From Halorubrum xinjiangense (GTDB taxonomy: Archaea > Halobacteriota > Halobacteria > Halobacteriales > Haloferacaceae): DNA of 64,000 nucleotides. Shown here piece by piece: positions 17,425-25,484 of this stretch. How positions within the stretch are numbered: the first letter of the stretch is position 1; each line of letters begins with the position of its first letter. Location: NCBI RefSeq assembly GCF_900102375.1, contig NZ_FNBO01000001.1:372001-436000 (forward strand). Direction: 5' to 3'. The notes beneath the pieces were generated by a model. That model ran no database searches and was not told the origin of the DNA. It saw only the letters and a list, made by a program, of their open reading frames with translations. Made by a program: the position numbers and the translations under genes.

Positions 17425-17430
17425 CTTATC
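17425..17430 (+). promoter_or_regulatory. TATA-like box for the gene at 17456
   Basis: CTTATC is centred about 28 nt before the ATG at 17456. It supports that start over the longer reading frame that opens at 17303. Confidence 0.45.
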
Positions 17431-17455
17431 GGCCGCTCCCGTGCCAAGAGTACGC

Positions 17456-18187
17456 ATGGATCTTCGCGTACAGGGGGACGTTCCCCCCGACCCATTTCTC
17501 GGCGCCGCGGACCTCTTCGAGACCGAGCGATCCGTGGAGGCGCCGGTCCGCGTCGTGGTCCGCGAGGACCCCGACGAGCGGACCTGGGCCGGCCACTACG
17601 ACGACCACCACGTCCTGAACGTCTCGCGGCGGGCCGCCACGAGCGCGATGGCGCGCGAGCTGGCGATCCACGAGCTCGCGCACATGGCGCGCTACGAGGA
17701 GGGCCACCCCTCGCACCTCCAGTCGACGGAAGAGGCGTTATACCTCGGCCTCTCCGGCGAGACGGTCGAGCGCCGCAAGCTCGCGCACTGCTATCAGATC
17801 GCGAACCACATGAAGGACATCTACGCCGACGACATCACGCTCTCGGTGGCGCCCGCGGACAAGCTGCTCGGGTTCCTCGAATCGACGCTGGCGGCCGCGG
17901 TCGCGGACCGCCCGGACGTGTCGCGCACCGGCTCGCCGCCCGTGACGGCCGGTGCCGACCCGGAGATAACGGCCGTCAACGCGGCGTTCGCGCTCGCCCT
18001 CGTCGAGCGACACGACATCGCCGGCCCCGACCACCGCATCTACGACCTCGCGCGCGCGGCCGGCAGCGACACCGACGCCGTCGACGTCGACGCGTTCAAG
18101 AACAGGTTCCTCGACCTCGGCCACGACCCCTCCGAGAGCGACTACCGGAAGGCGCTCGTCGCGGCCGCCCGCGCCTACGCGGTTTAA
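17456..18187 (+). CDS. Haloarchaeal HELAH-motif protein (DUF5781-like)
   Basis: This 243-residue soluble protein has the motif AIHELAHMARYEEGH around residue 72. HELAH fits HExxH, the zinc-binding motif of zincins, and the following acidic residues and His could provide a third ligand. The C-terminal half is helical and has no other known motif. I associate the pattern with the haloarchaeal DUF5781 family from memory. Peptidase activity is possible but not shown. The promoter spacing supports the ATG at 17456. Confidence 0.8.
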   Translation: MDLRVQGDVPPDPFLGAADLFETERSVEAPVRVVVREDPDERTWAGHYDDHHVLNVSRRAATSAMARELAIHELAHMARYEEGHPSHLQSTEEALYLGLSGETVERRKLAHCYQIANHMKDIYADDITLSVAPADKLLGFLESTLAAAVADRPDVSRTGSPPVTAGADPEITAVNAAFALALVERHDIAGPDHRIYDLARAAGSDTDAVDVDAFKNRFLDLGHDPSESDYRKALVAAARAYAV

Positions 18188-18277
18188 AAACGGAACGCGG
18201 CACGCGGACGGTCGAGTTGCGGACTACGCCGTTTCCAGAAGCGACCGACCGCGACGATCACTTATAAACGAAACAGC

Positions 18278-18640
18278 GGTGGCGCGTGCCTGCGAGCGGC
18301 CGCCGAAGGCGGCCGCGAGGAGCACGCGCGAGGGACGCGGTGAGCGCTCGGAGAGCGCGAGCCGCGAGGCTGGGGAGGCGTGAGGTGCTGTGCGGTGCCG
18401 TGCGGGGCGGGGTTCAAACGGGCAGTCGCGAGGACGGCGCAGACGACGTAAGCACCGCAGCGAGCAGCGCGAGCGAGGAGCGCAACGAGTCTGCGCCGTC
18501 CTCGCGGCTGGGGCTTTGGAGATGTTCGTCACCGATCCGCGATCGCACACTTATAAGCAAGCGGCTGGGGCTTTGGAGATGTTCGTCACCGATCCGCTAT
18601 CACTCATTTATAAGCGAGCGACTGGGGCTTTGGCGGTGTT
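18278..18640 (+). repeat. Structured dispersed repeat, copy 1 (with tandemly repeated 3' tail)
   Basis: First of four related non-coding elements. It opens with GGTGGCGCGTGC (18278) 10 nt after TTATAA. Hairpin 1 pairs GCGCGTGC with GCACGCGC and, inside, GCGGCCGCC with GGCGGCCGC. Hairpin 2 pairs CGCGG with CCGCG and GCGCTC with GAGCGC. Block GGGGAGGCGTGAGG follows. Hairpin 3 has a 21-bp stem (18423-18443 with 18490-18510, one G-T wobble) enclosing the conserved blocks CGACGTAAGCACCG and GAGGAGCGCAACGAG. The tail GCGGCTGGGGCTTTGG is repeated with an exact 57-bp period (18504, 18561, 18618). It lies between convergent genes. I do not recognise it as a named element. Confidence 0.85.
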
Positions 18641-18660
18641 CCCTGTCGATGTACTATCGG
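18504..18660 (+). repeat. 57-bp tandem repeat of the element's 3' tail (about 2.7 units)
   Basis: Units begin at 18504, 18561 and 18618. The first two differ at few bases, and each of these two ends in a TTATAAG box (18551, 18606). The third unit has lost similarity after about 25 bp. The other three dispersed copies have a single tail. Confidence 0.85.
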
Positions 18661-18708
18661 ATTGAGCAGAATGGTCGATCAAGACCGCAAAACCGCCACC
18701 GGCCGCAT

Positions 18709-19078
18709 CTTGACATCCTCTCCGCCCTGAATGGCGAAGATTCCCACGGCACCGCACCGCTGAGTTGGGATGTTTATGGGTTGTAGCGGCCTCGAAAGAC
18801 GGCTACTGGCTGTGCCAACCAGCCGTTACTCCTATCCCGGCATGGGATTCAGAGATACTTTTCCTGCCTACATCCCGAAATCCACAACAGAAAGGGATGC
18901 TTTCTGCGTGGAATCGGAGAATCCCGATATTGTCCGATTAGGTGGGCGGGCAGGCCGCCTCGGTAACCTATTAAGACGGTAATTACTCACGTAAAACATC
19001 CGTTGAGAACATAGAGCGTGGCTTGTAGAGGGGTTGTCGGATTCATCCCCGCGCTGAAGCACGGGGCTTTCTCCTTGA
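18709..19078 (-). mobile_element. IS200/IS605 (IS1341-type) derived relic with omegaRNA-like end, no transposase
   Basis: On the minus strand one end carries TTCAAGGAGAAAGCCCC and the hairpin CCCCGTGCTTCAGCGCGGGG (19047-19066). The other end reads GTGGGAATCTTCGCC, then ATTCAGGGCGGAGAGGATG and TCAAG (18709-18745). From memory this is the hairpin and terminus found downstream of tnpB in haloarchaeal IS605 elements, where it forms the 3' end of the omega (guide) RNA. Only about 370 bp separate the ends, too short for tnpA or tnpB. The inside has short inverted repeats and no convincing gene. Best read as a non-autonomous, MITE-like derivative. Ends and family are from pattern recall, not a search. 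Confidence 0.6.
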
Positions 19079-19097
19079 ATTTCCGTAAGCGGTCGCC

Positions 19098-20522
19098 CTA
19101 TTCCGCGCCGTTCCGGCTGGGGCCGCCGTCGCCGTCCGCCTCCGCCGTTCCGCCCCCCTCGGTCGAATCCGTCGCCTCGACCGGGGCGCTCGAATCCGCC
19201 GCCCCCGCCTCGCCATCGAGGACGGTGACGCGCGCGGACATGATCCGGGTGTTGTCGACGCGCTCGATGCGGATCCGGATGCTGTCGAACTCGATCTCCT
19301 CGCCCTCCTCGACGAGGCGGCCGGCGCGGTTGAACACGAAGCCGGCGAGCGTCTCGAACTCCTCGCCCTCGGGGAGGTCGATGCCGAGGATCTCGTTGAC
19401 CTCGTCGATGTTCACCTCGCCTTGGACGACGGCGACGTTGTCCTCTAAGAACTCCACCGGCGCCTCCTCGTCGCCCTCTAAGATTTCGCCGACGATCTCC
19501 TCGACCATGTCCTCCAAGGTGATGATCCCCTCGGTGGTCCCGAACTCGTCGATGACCGTCACCATCTGGAGGCGGTTGTCTTGCATCTCCGCGAGCAGCT
19601 CGTCGGCGTTCTTCGACTCGGGGACGTGGAGCGTGGGCTTGACGACGCGCTCTAAGGAGGGCTGGCCCTCGGAGTAGCGCAGTTCGCGGACCAGATCGCG
19701 CACGGTGACCACGCCGATGATGTTGTCGAGGTTCCCCTCGTAGACGGGGACGCGCTCGTGGTCGGCCTGGATACACGTCTCGATCGCCTCCTCGACGGAG
19801 TCTTCTTTCGCGACCGCGGTGACGTCGAGTCGCGGCGTCATCACCTCCTTGGCGATGGTGTTGTTAAACCGGAAGATGCGGTCGAGCATCTCCCGCTCCT
19901 CCTCCTCGATGACGCCCTCGCGCTCGCCCGTCTCGATGATATCTTGGATCTCGTCGCGGGTGACGTACGTCGACTCGATGGCCGCGGAGCCGCCGATGAC
20001 GGCGTTGACGCCCTTGACGATGTAATCGAAGAGGACGACGAGCGGGTACAGCGCGTACTCCGAGAGCTTCAGCGGGCGGGCGATCCGGAGCGCCCACGAC
20101 TCGGTGTTCTCGACGGCGTACGACTTCGGGGCGCTCTCGCCGAAGATCAGCACGAGCGTCGTGATCCCGAACGTCGTCGCAAGCACCGACTGGCCGCGGG
20201 AGAGGTAGATCCCGAACAGCGCGGTGGCGATGGAGGTCATCGCCACGTTGACGATGTTGTTGCCGACGAGGATCGTCACCAGCAGCCGGTGGGGGTTCTG
20301 TTTCATGTCGCGGATCGTCTCCGCGCCCGTCACCCCCTCGTCGACGAGGCTGTCGATGCGGTGTTGCGGCAGCGAGAACATCGCGATCTCGGACGAGGAG
20401 AAGAACGCCGAGAGCCCGACTAAAAAGAGGATCGCGGCGACGCCGAGGGCGGTCACGACCCCGTTGCCCGGCATCGGTATCTGGAGGACGTCGACCAGCG
20501 GCGCAGTAGACGACAAGCCCAT
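19098..20522 (-). CDS. CNNM/CorC-family transporter-associated protein (DUF21, CBS pair, CorC_HlyC)
   Basis: This 474-residue protein has domains in order: DUF21 membrane domain with about four helices (residues 20-170, including SAFFSSSEIAMFSLPQHR and the NNIVNVAMTS motif), a CBS pair (MTPRLDVTAVAKED to ESKNADELLAEMQDN, closing with VIDEFGTTEGIITLEDMVEEIVGEI) and a C-terminal CorC_HlyC domain (LAGFVFNRAGRLVEEGEEI). Related proteins control Mg2+ or Co2+ efflux. The last 45 residues are a low-complexity tail. Starts at ATG 20522. Confidence 0.93.
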   Translation of the reverse strand: MGLSSTAPLVDVLQIPMPGNGVVTALGVAAILFLVGLSAFFSSSEIAMFSLPQHRIDSLVDEGVTGAETIRDMKQNPHRLLVTILVGNNIVNVAMTSIATALFGIYLSRGQSVLATTFGITTLVLIFGESAPKSYAVENTESWALRIARPLKLSEYALYPLVVLFDYIVKGVNAVIGGSAAIESTYVTRDEIQDIIETGEREGVIEEEEREMLDRIFRFNNTIAKEVMTPRLDVTAVAKEDSVEEAIETCIQADHERVPVYEGNLDNIIGVVTVRDLVRELRYSEGQPSLERVVKPTLHVPESKNADELLAEMQDNRLQMVTVIDEFGTTEGIITLEDMVEEIVGEILEGDEEAPVEFLEDNVAVVQGEVNIDEVNEILGIDLPEGEEFETLAGFVFNRAGRLVEEGEEIEFDSIRIRIERVDNTRIMSARVTVLDGEAGAADSSAPVEATDSTEGGGTAEADGDGGPSRNGAE

Positions 20523-20722
20523 GTTCGTATGTCTTCCGTCGGCCCGCGATTAAAGCGTTCCCTTCGAGTACCCGCGGAGCGCCCGCCCGTCGCCGCGACG
20601 CGCGCCGCCCGCTGCCGGTCTGACCCCCCGTGTCCGAGGGGCGCCAGTGCCGGTCCGACCTCACGTGCCCGAGGGGTGCCGCTGCCGACACGATTACCCG
20701 TCTCGCGGGCGAATCACGGGAC

Positions 20723-21019
20723 ATGAGCGATCCACAGATCACCCTGTACCGGCTCCAGGCGTGTCCGTTCTGCGAGCGCGTGGTCCGGACGCTGAACGAA
20801 CTCGACGTCGAGTACCGCTCCCGGTACGTCGAGCCGATGCACTCCGAGCGCAACGTCGTCAAGCGCGTCTCCGGCGCCCGGAGCGTCCCGGCGATCGTCG
20901 ACCGCGAGACCGGCGTCACCATGTCCGAGAGCGCGAACATCGTCGAGTACCTGAAGGGGACGTACGGCGACGCCGCGACCGACGGGGGCCGCGCGGTCGA
21001 CGCCGAGGGAGGTGCCTGA
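20723..21019 (+). CDS. Glutaredoxin / GST N-terminal domain-like thioredoxin-fold protein
   Basis: This 98-residue protein has ITLYRLQACPFCERVVRTL at its N-terminus, a CPFC redox motif in the first thioredoxin-fold strand-helix, then GARSVPAIVDRETGVTMSESANIVEYL. The cis-Pro (SVPAI) and ESANI glutathione-S-transferase-like contact are present. It is likely a small thiol-disulfide oxidoreductase using gamma-glutamylcysteine, the haloarchaeal low-molecular-weight thiol (family inference). The start at 20723 is the ATG that begins the fold; the upstream frame is non-coding. The next gene begins two bases after its stop. Confidence 0.88.
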   Translation: MSDPQITLYRLQACPFCERVVRTLNELDVEYRSRYVEPMHSERNVVKRVSGARSVPAIVDRETGVTMSESANIVEYLKGTYGDAATDGGRAVDAEGGA

Positions 21020-21020
21020 G

Positions 21021-21530
21021 ATGGTCGACTTCGACGTCGTCTCCCTGCCCGAGACGGATCACGTCGCCGAGGGCGACACGGCGCCCGACTTCACCCGCCC
21101 GCTCGTGAACGGCGAGTACTGGGAGGACCGCGCGCTCGCCGACGTCGTCGACGGGCCGACCCTCCTGCTTTTCCACCCGATGGACGGCGCCTTCCAGGGG
21201 ACGTACCTCTACAACACGGTCGACGACCACGGGTGGAGCGACGACGTCGACGCCCTCGGCGTCTCGATCTCGACGCCGTACGCCCACAAGCGCCTCCTCG
21301 CCGAGCGCGCCGACGGCGTCCGGATCTTCTCGGACCCCAGTGCGGCCGTGATCGAGGAGTACGGCCTCGCACACGAGATCGACGGGATGACGGGGATCAC
21401 GGAGAGCCGCCCCGCCGTCTTCCTCCTCGATTCCGACCGCACCGTCGAGCACGCGTGGGTCGCGAGCGAACACCCCGAGTTCCCCGACGCCGAGGCGATC
21501 GACGACGCGGTCGCCGACCTCGTCGACTGA
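21021..21530 (+). CDS. Peroxiredoxin-like redoxin protein lacking all cysteines
   Basis: This 169-residue protein keeps the AhpC/TSA pattern: GDTAPDFTRPLVNGEYW, then TLLLFHPMDGAFQGTYLYN where active peroxiredoxins have Pro-x-x-x-Thr-x-x-Cys, then GVSISTPYAHKRLLAE, FSDPSAAVIEEYG and RPAVFLLDSDRTVEHAWV. There is no Cys anywhere in the protein, so the peroxidatic residue is absent. It cannot be a thiol peroxidase; a structural or regulatory role is possible. It is two bases from the CPFC glutaredoxin gene, so they probably work together. Confidence 0.85.
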   Translation: MVDFDVVSLPETDHVAEGDTAPDFTRPLVNGEYWEDRALADVVDGPTLLLFHPMDGAFQGTYLYNTVDDHGWSDDVDALGVSISTPYAHKRLLAERADGVRIFSDPSAAVIEEYGLAHEIDGMTGITESRPAVFLLDSDRTVEHAWVASEHPEFPDAEAIDDAVADLVD

Positions 21531-21607
21531 TCGGCGCCGCGCGCTCTGCCCTCGTCGACTGACCGGCGCCGCGCGCTCTGCTCTCATCGACTGACCGGCG
21601 CCGACCT
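21522..21607. repeat. 32-bp tandem repeat spanning the stop codon of the redoxin gene
   Basis: Units begin at 21522, 21554 and 21586; the last is partial. Each carries GTCGACTGA or ATCGACTGA, which encodes the terminal Val-Asp (or Ile-Asp) and stop. The duplication has thus copied the gene's last codons into the 3' flank. Confidence 0.85.
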
Positions 21608-21675
21608 CGTCGGCCGGAGCGGAAACCACACACCCACTCGTCACCCTTTTTCAACTCGCCGCCGAACGGACGCGC

Positions 21676-22305
21676 GTGACCGCCGACACGAGCGACGACC
21701 GACCGGACCGATCCGAGGAGCTGCGCGCGGCGGCCGCCGCCGTCGACCGCGGCGACCTCGTCGTCTACCCGACCGAGACGGTGTACGGGCTGGGCGCCGA
21801 CGCGCTCGACGCCGACGCGGTCGAACGCGTCTTCGAGCTGAAGGGCCGCGACCGGTCGAACCCACTCTCGCTCGGCGTCGCGAGCGTCGACGACGCGCTC
21901 CGCTACACCCGCCCGACGGAGCTGGCCGTCGCCTTCGCCCGGGCGTTCCTCCCGGGGCCGGTGACCGTCGTCGTCGACCGCGACGACCGGGTGCCCGACG
22001 CGCTCACCGCCGGGCGCGACCGCGTCGGGATCCGCGTGCCGGACCACGACCTCGCGCGCGCGCTTCTCGCCGAGACCGGTCCCCTCACGGCGACGAGCGC
22101 CAACGTCTCCGGCACCGGCAGCGTCACGAACCCGGCCGACCTCGCCGACCGGATCCGCGAGGGCGTCGCCGCCGTGATCGACGACGGGGAGACCCCTGGG
22201 GCAGAGAGCACGGTCGTCGACCCAGATGCGGGGACGATCCACCGGCGCGGCGCGATGGCCGGCGCAATCGAGGCGTGGCTGGCGGACCCGCCGCTGGACG
22301 ACTGA
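21676..22305 (+). CDS. L-threonylcarbamoyladenylate synthase (Sua5/YrdC/TsaC)
   Basis: This 209-residue protein makes threonylcarbamoyl-AMP from Thr, bicarbonate and ATP for the universal t6A37 tRNA modification. The signature DLVVYPTETVYGLGADA is at about residues 27-43. KGRDRSNPLSL (the KxR region) and PGPVTVVVDR follow, and TATSANVSGTGS contributes to the active site. It lacks the C-terminal Sua5 domain, so it is the short YrdC-type form. GTG start at 21676 gives MTADTSDD; no ATG lies before the fold. Confidence 0.94.
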   Translation: MTADTSDDRPDRSEELRAAAAAVDRGDLVVYPTETVYGLGADALDADAVERVFELKGRDRSNPLSLGVASVDDALRYTRPTELAVAFARAFLPGPVTVVVDRDDRVPDALTAGRDRVGIRVPDHDLARALLAETGPLTATSANVSGTGSVTNPADLADRIREGVAAVIDDGETPGAESTVVDPDAGTIHRRGAMAGAIEAWLADPPLDD

Positions 22306-22338
22306 GGAGCGCCGGCGGAAAAGGCTTGTTCGGACCGG

Positions 22339-22605
22339 TCAGACAGACAGCTCGCCTTTCGCCTTGATCACGTCGAGGTCCTCGGCGTCGACCGTTTCGA
22401 CGTCGAGCCAGTGGGGGACGTACTCGCGTTTGTCGTACGCCTCGCGCTCGTCCTCGGTGCCGACGGTACACCAGAGCTGCGGCTCGTCGGGGCCGTGCCA
22501 GCCGCCCTGAACGTTGATTCCGAAACAGACCAGCTCCTCGCCGTCGTGCTCGATCACCGCGTCCTTCCGTATGTCGGGGTCGCCGCGGATGATGAGATGG
22601 TACAT
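22339..22605 (-). CDS. Conserved small haloarchaeal protein (HAH_0734-like)
   Basis: This 88-residue protein reads MYHLIIRGDPDIRKDAVIE, then GEELVCFGINVQGGWHGPD, LWCTVGTEDEREAYDKREYV and PHWLDVETVDAEDLDVIKAKG. Strongly patterned conserved aromatic and charged residues suggest a compact alpha/beta fold. I associate it with the uncharacterised haloarchaeal HAH_0734 family from memory. No catalytic motif recognised. It sits 92 bp downstream of the RLI gene on the same strand. Confidence 0.85.
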   Translation of the reverse strand: MYHLIIRGDPDIRKDAVIEHDGEELVCFGINVQGGWHGPDEPQLWCTVGTEDEREAYDKREYVPHWLDVETVDAEDLDVIKAKGELSV

Positions 22606-22697
22606 GTGCCGGCGTTCGCGTGTTCCGGGCTTAATCGCTTCGATAGTGAGGATCGGATCGCGGCGACGGTCCCGAGGTGCGCGGGGCCCTGCCGGCC

Positions 22698-24518
22698 TCA
22701 GCCGGAGTAGTAGTACTCGCCGTCGCGCTTCTGCTGGCTGTCGAGCTGCGACCCCGGCTTGTTGATCCGGGGGCGGCCCGTGCGCTCGTCGCGGCGGAAG
22801 GTTATCTCGAGGTCGGCGAGGAACTCGTTCATGCCGTCGCGCATGTCCTGCGGCGGCGCGGCGCGCCCGCGCTCGGCCGGCTCGCCGTCGAACACCATCA
22901 AGCGGTCCGCGAGGAGGTCGATCATGTAGATGTCGTGGTCGATCACCATCACCGTCGCGTCGTGGTTCTCGGCGTACCGGCGGATCGCGGTCGTCGCCCG
23001 CACGCGCTGCTCGACGTCGAGGTGCGCGGACGGCTCGTCGAGCAAGTAGAGGTCGGCGTCGTCGGAGAGGCACGCCGCGATGGCGACGCGCTGGCGCTCC
23101 CCGCCCGAGAGGTCCGAAAGGTTCTGCTCCATCACGCGCTCCAACTGGAGCGGCTGGGCGATCTCGGTGTTCCAGTAGGAGGAGCCGAACTCGTCGGTGA
23201 TCGAAGAAAGGAACGCGTCGACCCGCATGTGCTGGTCGATGTCGATGTACTGCGGCTTGTAGGAGATGTCGAGCGCGAAGTCGAGCGTCCCCTCATCGGG
23301 CGCTAAGTCGCCGGTGAACAGCTGCGCGAGCGTGGACTTCCCGATCCCGTTCGGGCCGACGACACCGAGCACCTCGGAGCGGTTGATCTCGCCGCCCTCG
23401 ACGCGGAGCTCGAACTCGCCGTCACCGTACGACTTCCGCAGATCGGGGTACTCGATCAGCGTCTCGCTGCGCGAGGCGACCCGGGGCGCGTGCTCCTCGA
23501 AGGTGATCGCCGACGGGCGGATCCGCATGTTCTCGTTGTCGAGGTACCCCTTCAGGTACTCGTTTATTCCCTTCCGGACGGACTTCGGGTCGGTGATGAC
23601 CCCGTACGCGCCCGGCTCACCGTACGCGACGTGGAGGGTGTCCGCCAGCAGGTCGAGGATGGCGAGGTCGTGTTCGACGACGAGCATCGACCGGTCGGCC
23701 GCGTCGTCGTCCGCCAGCTCGCGGATGAGCCGGGCGACGATCATCCGCTGGCCGATGTCGAGGTACGGCGTGATCTCGTCGAGGAAGTAGAAGTCGGCGT
23801 CGCGGGCGAGACACGCCGCGATGGCGACGCGCTGGAGCTCGCCGCCGGAGATGGAGTCGATGTCCTGGTCCATCACCGGCCGGATGTTGAGCCGGTCGAC
23901 GAGGTCGTCGAGGGCGCCGCGCTCGTCGGTGCGCTCTAACAGCTCTCGGGTGTTGCCGTCGAACTGGTTGGGGATCTGGTCGACGTACTGCGGCTTGCGC
24001 GCCACCGTCACGTCGCCCGCCTTCAGCGACTCGAGGTAGTTCTGGAGGCCGGTGCCGCGGAAGCGGTCGAGGACGCGCTCCCAGTCGCCGTCGGCGGCGT
24101 GGTCGCCGAGGTTCGGGACCATCTCGCCGGCGAGCGCGTGGACCGCGGTCGACTTCCCGATCCCGTTCGGGCCGAGGATGCCGGTGACACTGCCCGGCTC
24201 CGGCGTTGGGAGGCCGTACAGCGAGAACGCGTTGTCGCCGTAGCGGTGGACCGGGTCGTCGTCGAGCTCGGAGGGGAGGTTGATGATCTCGATCGCGTCG
24301 AACGGGCAGGAGTTGACGCAGATACCGCAGGTCTCGCCCAGACAGATCTCCTCGGAGATGTGGATCTGGTCGGGGTCGCCCTCCTCGGCGTCCTCGCCCC
24401 GCTGCGTGATACACTCCTTGCCCGTCCGGTTGGGCGGGCAGTCCTTCATACACTCGTAGTTACAGCGGTCGGGCTGACACCGATCGAGGTCCACGACCGC
24501 GATGCTGTCGTCGGCCAT
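22698..24518 (-). CDS. Ribosome recycling ATPase RLI/ABCE1
   Basis: This 606-residue protein splits post-termination ribosomes. The N-terminus has two [4Fe-4S] motifs (C14, C19, C23, C27 region and CLGETCGICVNSCP at 59-71). Two ABC ATPase domains follow, each with GPNGIGKST (first at 116-124) and LSGGELQRVAIAA or LSGGERQRVAIAA signatures, plus DEITPYLD and DEPSAHLD Walker B motifs. The order FeS-ABC-hinge-ABC is unique to this family. Starts at ATG 24518, one base after the stop of the EMC6-like gene. Confidence 0.97.
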   Translation of the reverse strand: MADDSIAVVDLDRCQPDRCNYECMKDCPPNRTGKECITQRGEDAEEGDPDQIHISEEICLGETCGICVNSCPFDAIEIINLPSELDDDPVHRYGDNAFSLYGLPTPEPGSVTGILGPNGIGKSTAVHALAGEMVPNLGDHAADGDWERVLDRFRGTGLQNYLESLKAGDVTVARKPQYVDQIPNQFDGNTRELLERTDERGALDDLVDRLNIRPVMDQDIDSISGGELQRVAIAACLARDADFYFLDEITPYLDIGQRMIVARLIRELADDDAADRSMLVVEHDLAILDLLADTLHVAYGEPGAYGVITDPKSVRKGINEYLKGYLDNENMRIRPSAITFEEHAPRVASRSETLIEYPDLRKSYGDGEFELRVEGGEINRSEVLGVVGPNGIGKSTLAQLFTGDLAPDEGTLDFALDISYKPQYIDIDQHMRVDAFLSSITDEFGSSYWNTEIAQPLQLERVMEQNLSDLSGGERQRVAIAACLSDDADLYLLDEPSAHLDVEQRVRATTAIRRYAENHDATVMVIDHDIYMIDLLADRLMVFDGEPAERGRAAPPQDMRDGMNEFLADLEITFRRDERTGRPRINKPGSQLDSQQKRDGEYYYSG

Positions 24519-24519
24519 C

Positions 24520-24828
24520 TCAGACCCCCAGGTCGACGGCGGACGTCAGCAGGACGGTGTAGCTGATGAACCAGAGGGTGAACGTGAGAAACGCCACGTA
24601 GAGGTTGTCTTTGATCCCGAGGTCGCCGACGCCGACCGCTTTGAATATCGGGTACTGCGCGATGACGAACGCCCCCAGCACGAACACCGCGGTCGTGCTC
24701 GCGGCGGCGGCTGGGTCGGTCCCGACGTAGACGGCCGAGACGACGCCGGCGGCGATACCGGCGAGACAGCAGATGGTCGTGACGACCACGCCGCGCGCGT
24801 GGTCGGACAGGCCCGAATCGTCGCTCAT
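24520..24828 (-). CDS. EMC6-like membrane protein
   Basis: This 102-residue protein has three predicted membrane helices (about 14-34, 42-60, 77-96). The last segment, NLYVAFLTFTLWFISYTVLL, and the loop GDLGIKDNLY resemble the archaeal homologues of the ER membrane complex subunit EMC6, an insertase component. It is immediately upstream of RLI in the same operon, which fits a link with translation. Function in archaea is not established. Confidence 0.82.
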   Translation of the reverse strand: MSDDSGLSDHARGVVVTTICCLAGIAAGVVSAVYVGTDPAAAASTTAVFVLGAFVIAQYPIFKAVGVGDLGIKDNLYVAFLTFTLWFISYTVLLTSAVDLGV

Positions 24829-24968
24829 GCGTTCGGATCCGCGAGCGCCCGTGAAAAGCCGTTCGTTCCGGCCGTCGCTCCCGGCCGCGACGGGACGGCC
24901 GCGGGGACGCTCCGCTCGCCGGTCCGGCGCGCGCCGGCGCCAGTGAGGCGCGCCCGAGCCGAATAGCT

Positions 24969-24984
24969 GACTGACTGGTCAGTC
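24969..24984. promoter_or_regulatory. Short palindrome GACTGA-CTGG-TCAGTC (possible operator)
   Basis: Perfect 6-bp arms around a 4-nt centre in the 284-bp region between the divergent EMC6-like gene and the wHTH gene at 25113. The layout resembles TetR-type operators, but no TetR gene is adjacent. Confidence 0.3.
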
Positions 24985-25112
24985 TAGCAGCCGGAAGCAG
25001 GACGATGTTGCCGGTAGAGGGCACGCAAACCGGCTAATTTCTCCGGTATTAGGCGTTCTGGCGGGAAAGCTCCATCAACATTTATGAGCGTGTGCGGTTT
25101 CGAATCGTAACG

Positions 25113-25394
25113 ATGGAAGGAACTCAAACGGAGGGGCTCGACGACCTCCCACCGAGCGCCAAACTCGTCTTCAAGGTGCTCGAGTACAACGGACCGCTGA
25201 CCCAGAAGGGGATCGTCCAAGAGTCGATGCTGTCGGCCCGCACCGTCCGATACGCGCTCGAACGGCTCGAAGGGATCGGCGTCGTCGACGAGGACGTCTA
25301 CTTCGCGGACGCGAGACAGAACCTCTACAAGCTGACGGAGCCGGCACAGGAGTTCACCGCCGACGAGAGCGAGGCCTCCTGTACCGCCGACTGA
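25113..25394 (+). CDS. Winged helix-turn-helix transcriptional regulator (MarR/TrmB-like)
   Basis: This 93-residue protein is essentially one winged-helix domain: LPPSAKLVFKVLEYNGPLTQ (helix 1), KGIVQESMLSARTVRYALERLEG (helices 2-3, recognition helix with SARTVRYAL) and a wing at GVVDEDVYFADARQNLYKL. A short acidic tail ends in Cys-Thr-Ala-Asp. A TATA-like ATTTATG at 25080-25086 sits about 30 nt before the ATG. Target genes unknown. Confidence 0.88.
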   Translation: MEGTQTEGLDDLPPSAKLVFKVLEYNGPLTQKGIVQESMLSARTVRYALERLEGIGVVDEDVYFADARQNLYKLTEPAQEFTADESEASCTAD

Positions 25395-25484
25395 CGCTCT
25401 ACCACCTGACGCTCAGCCGCCGCTCGTCCGCGCGAACCCCGTCTGTTACGTATCCGCAGCGGCGACTCCGACGGCGCGTCGCCG

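Noticed and set aside
17303-17455. N-terminal extension of the HELAH-motif protein
   Set aside because: A TATA-like box lies inside it at the right distance from the ATG at 17456, and the translated extension overlaps the start of the divergent propeller gene.
18770-18982. 70-codon ORF inside the IS605-like relic
   Set aside because: It has no similarity to TnpA or TnpB motifs that I can see and spans inverted repeats; more likely RNA or relic DNA.
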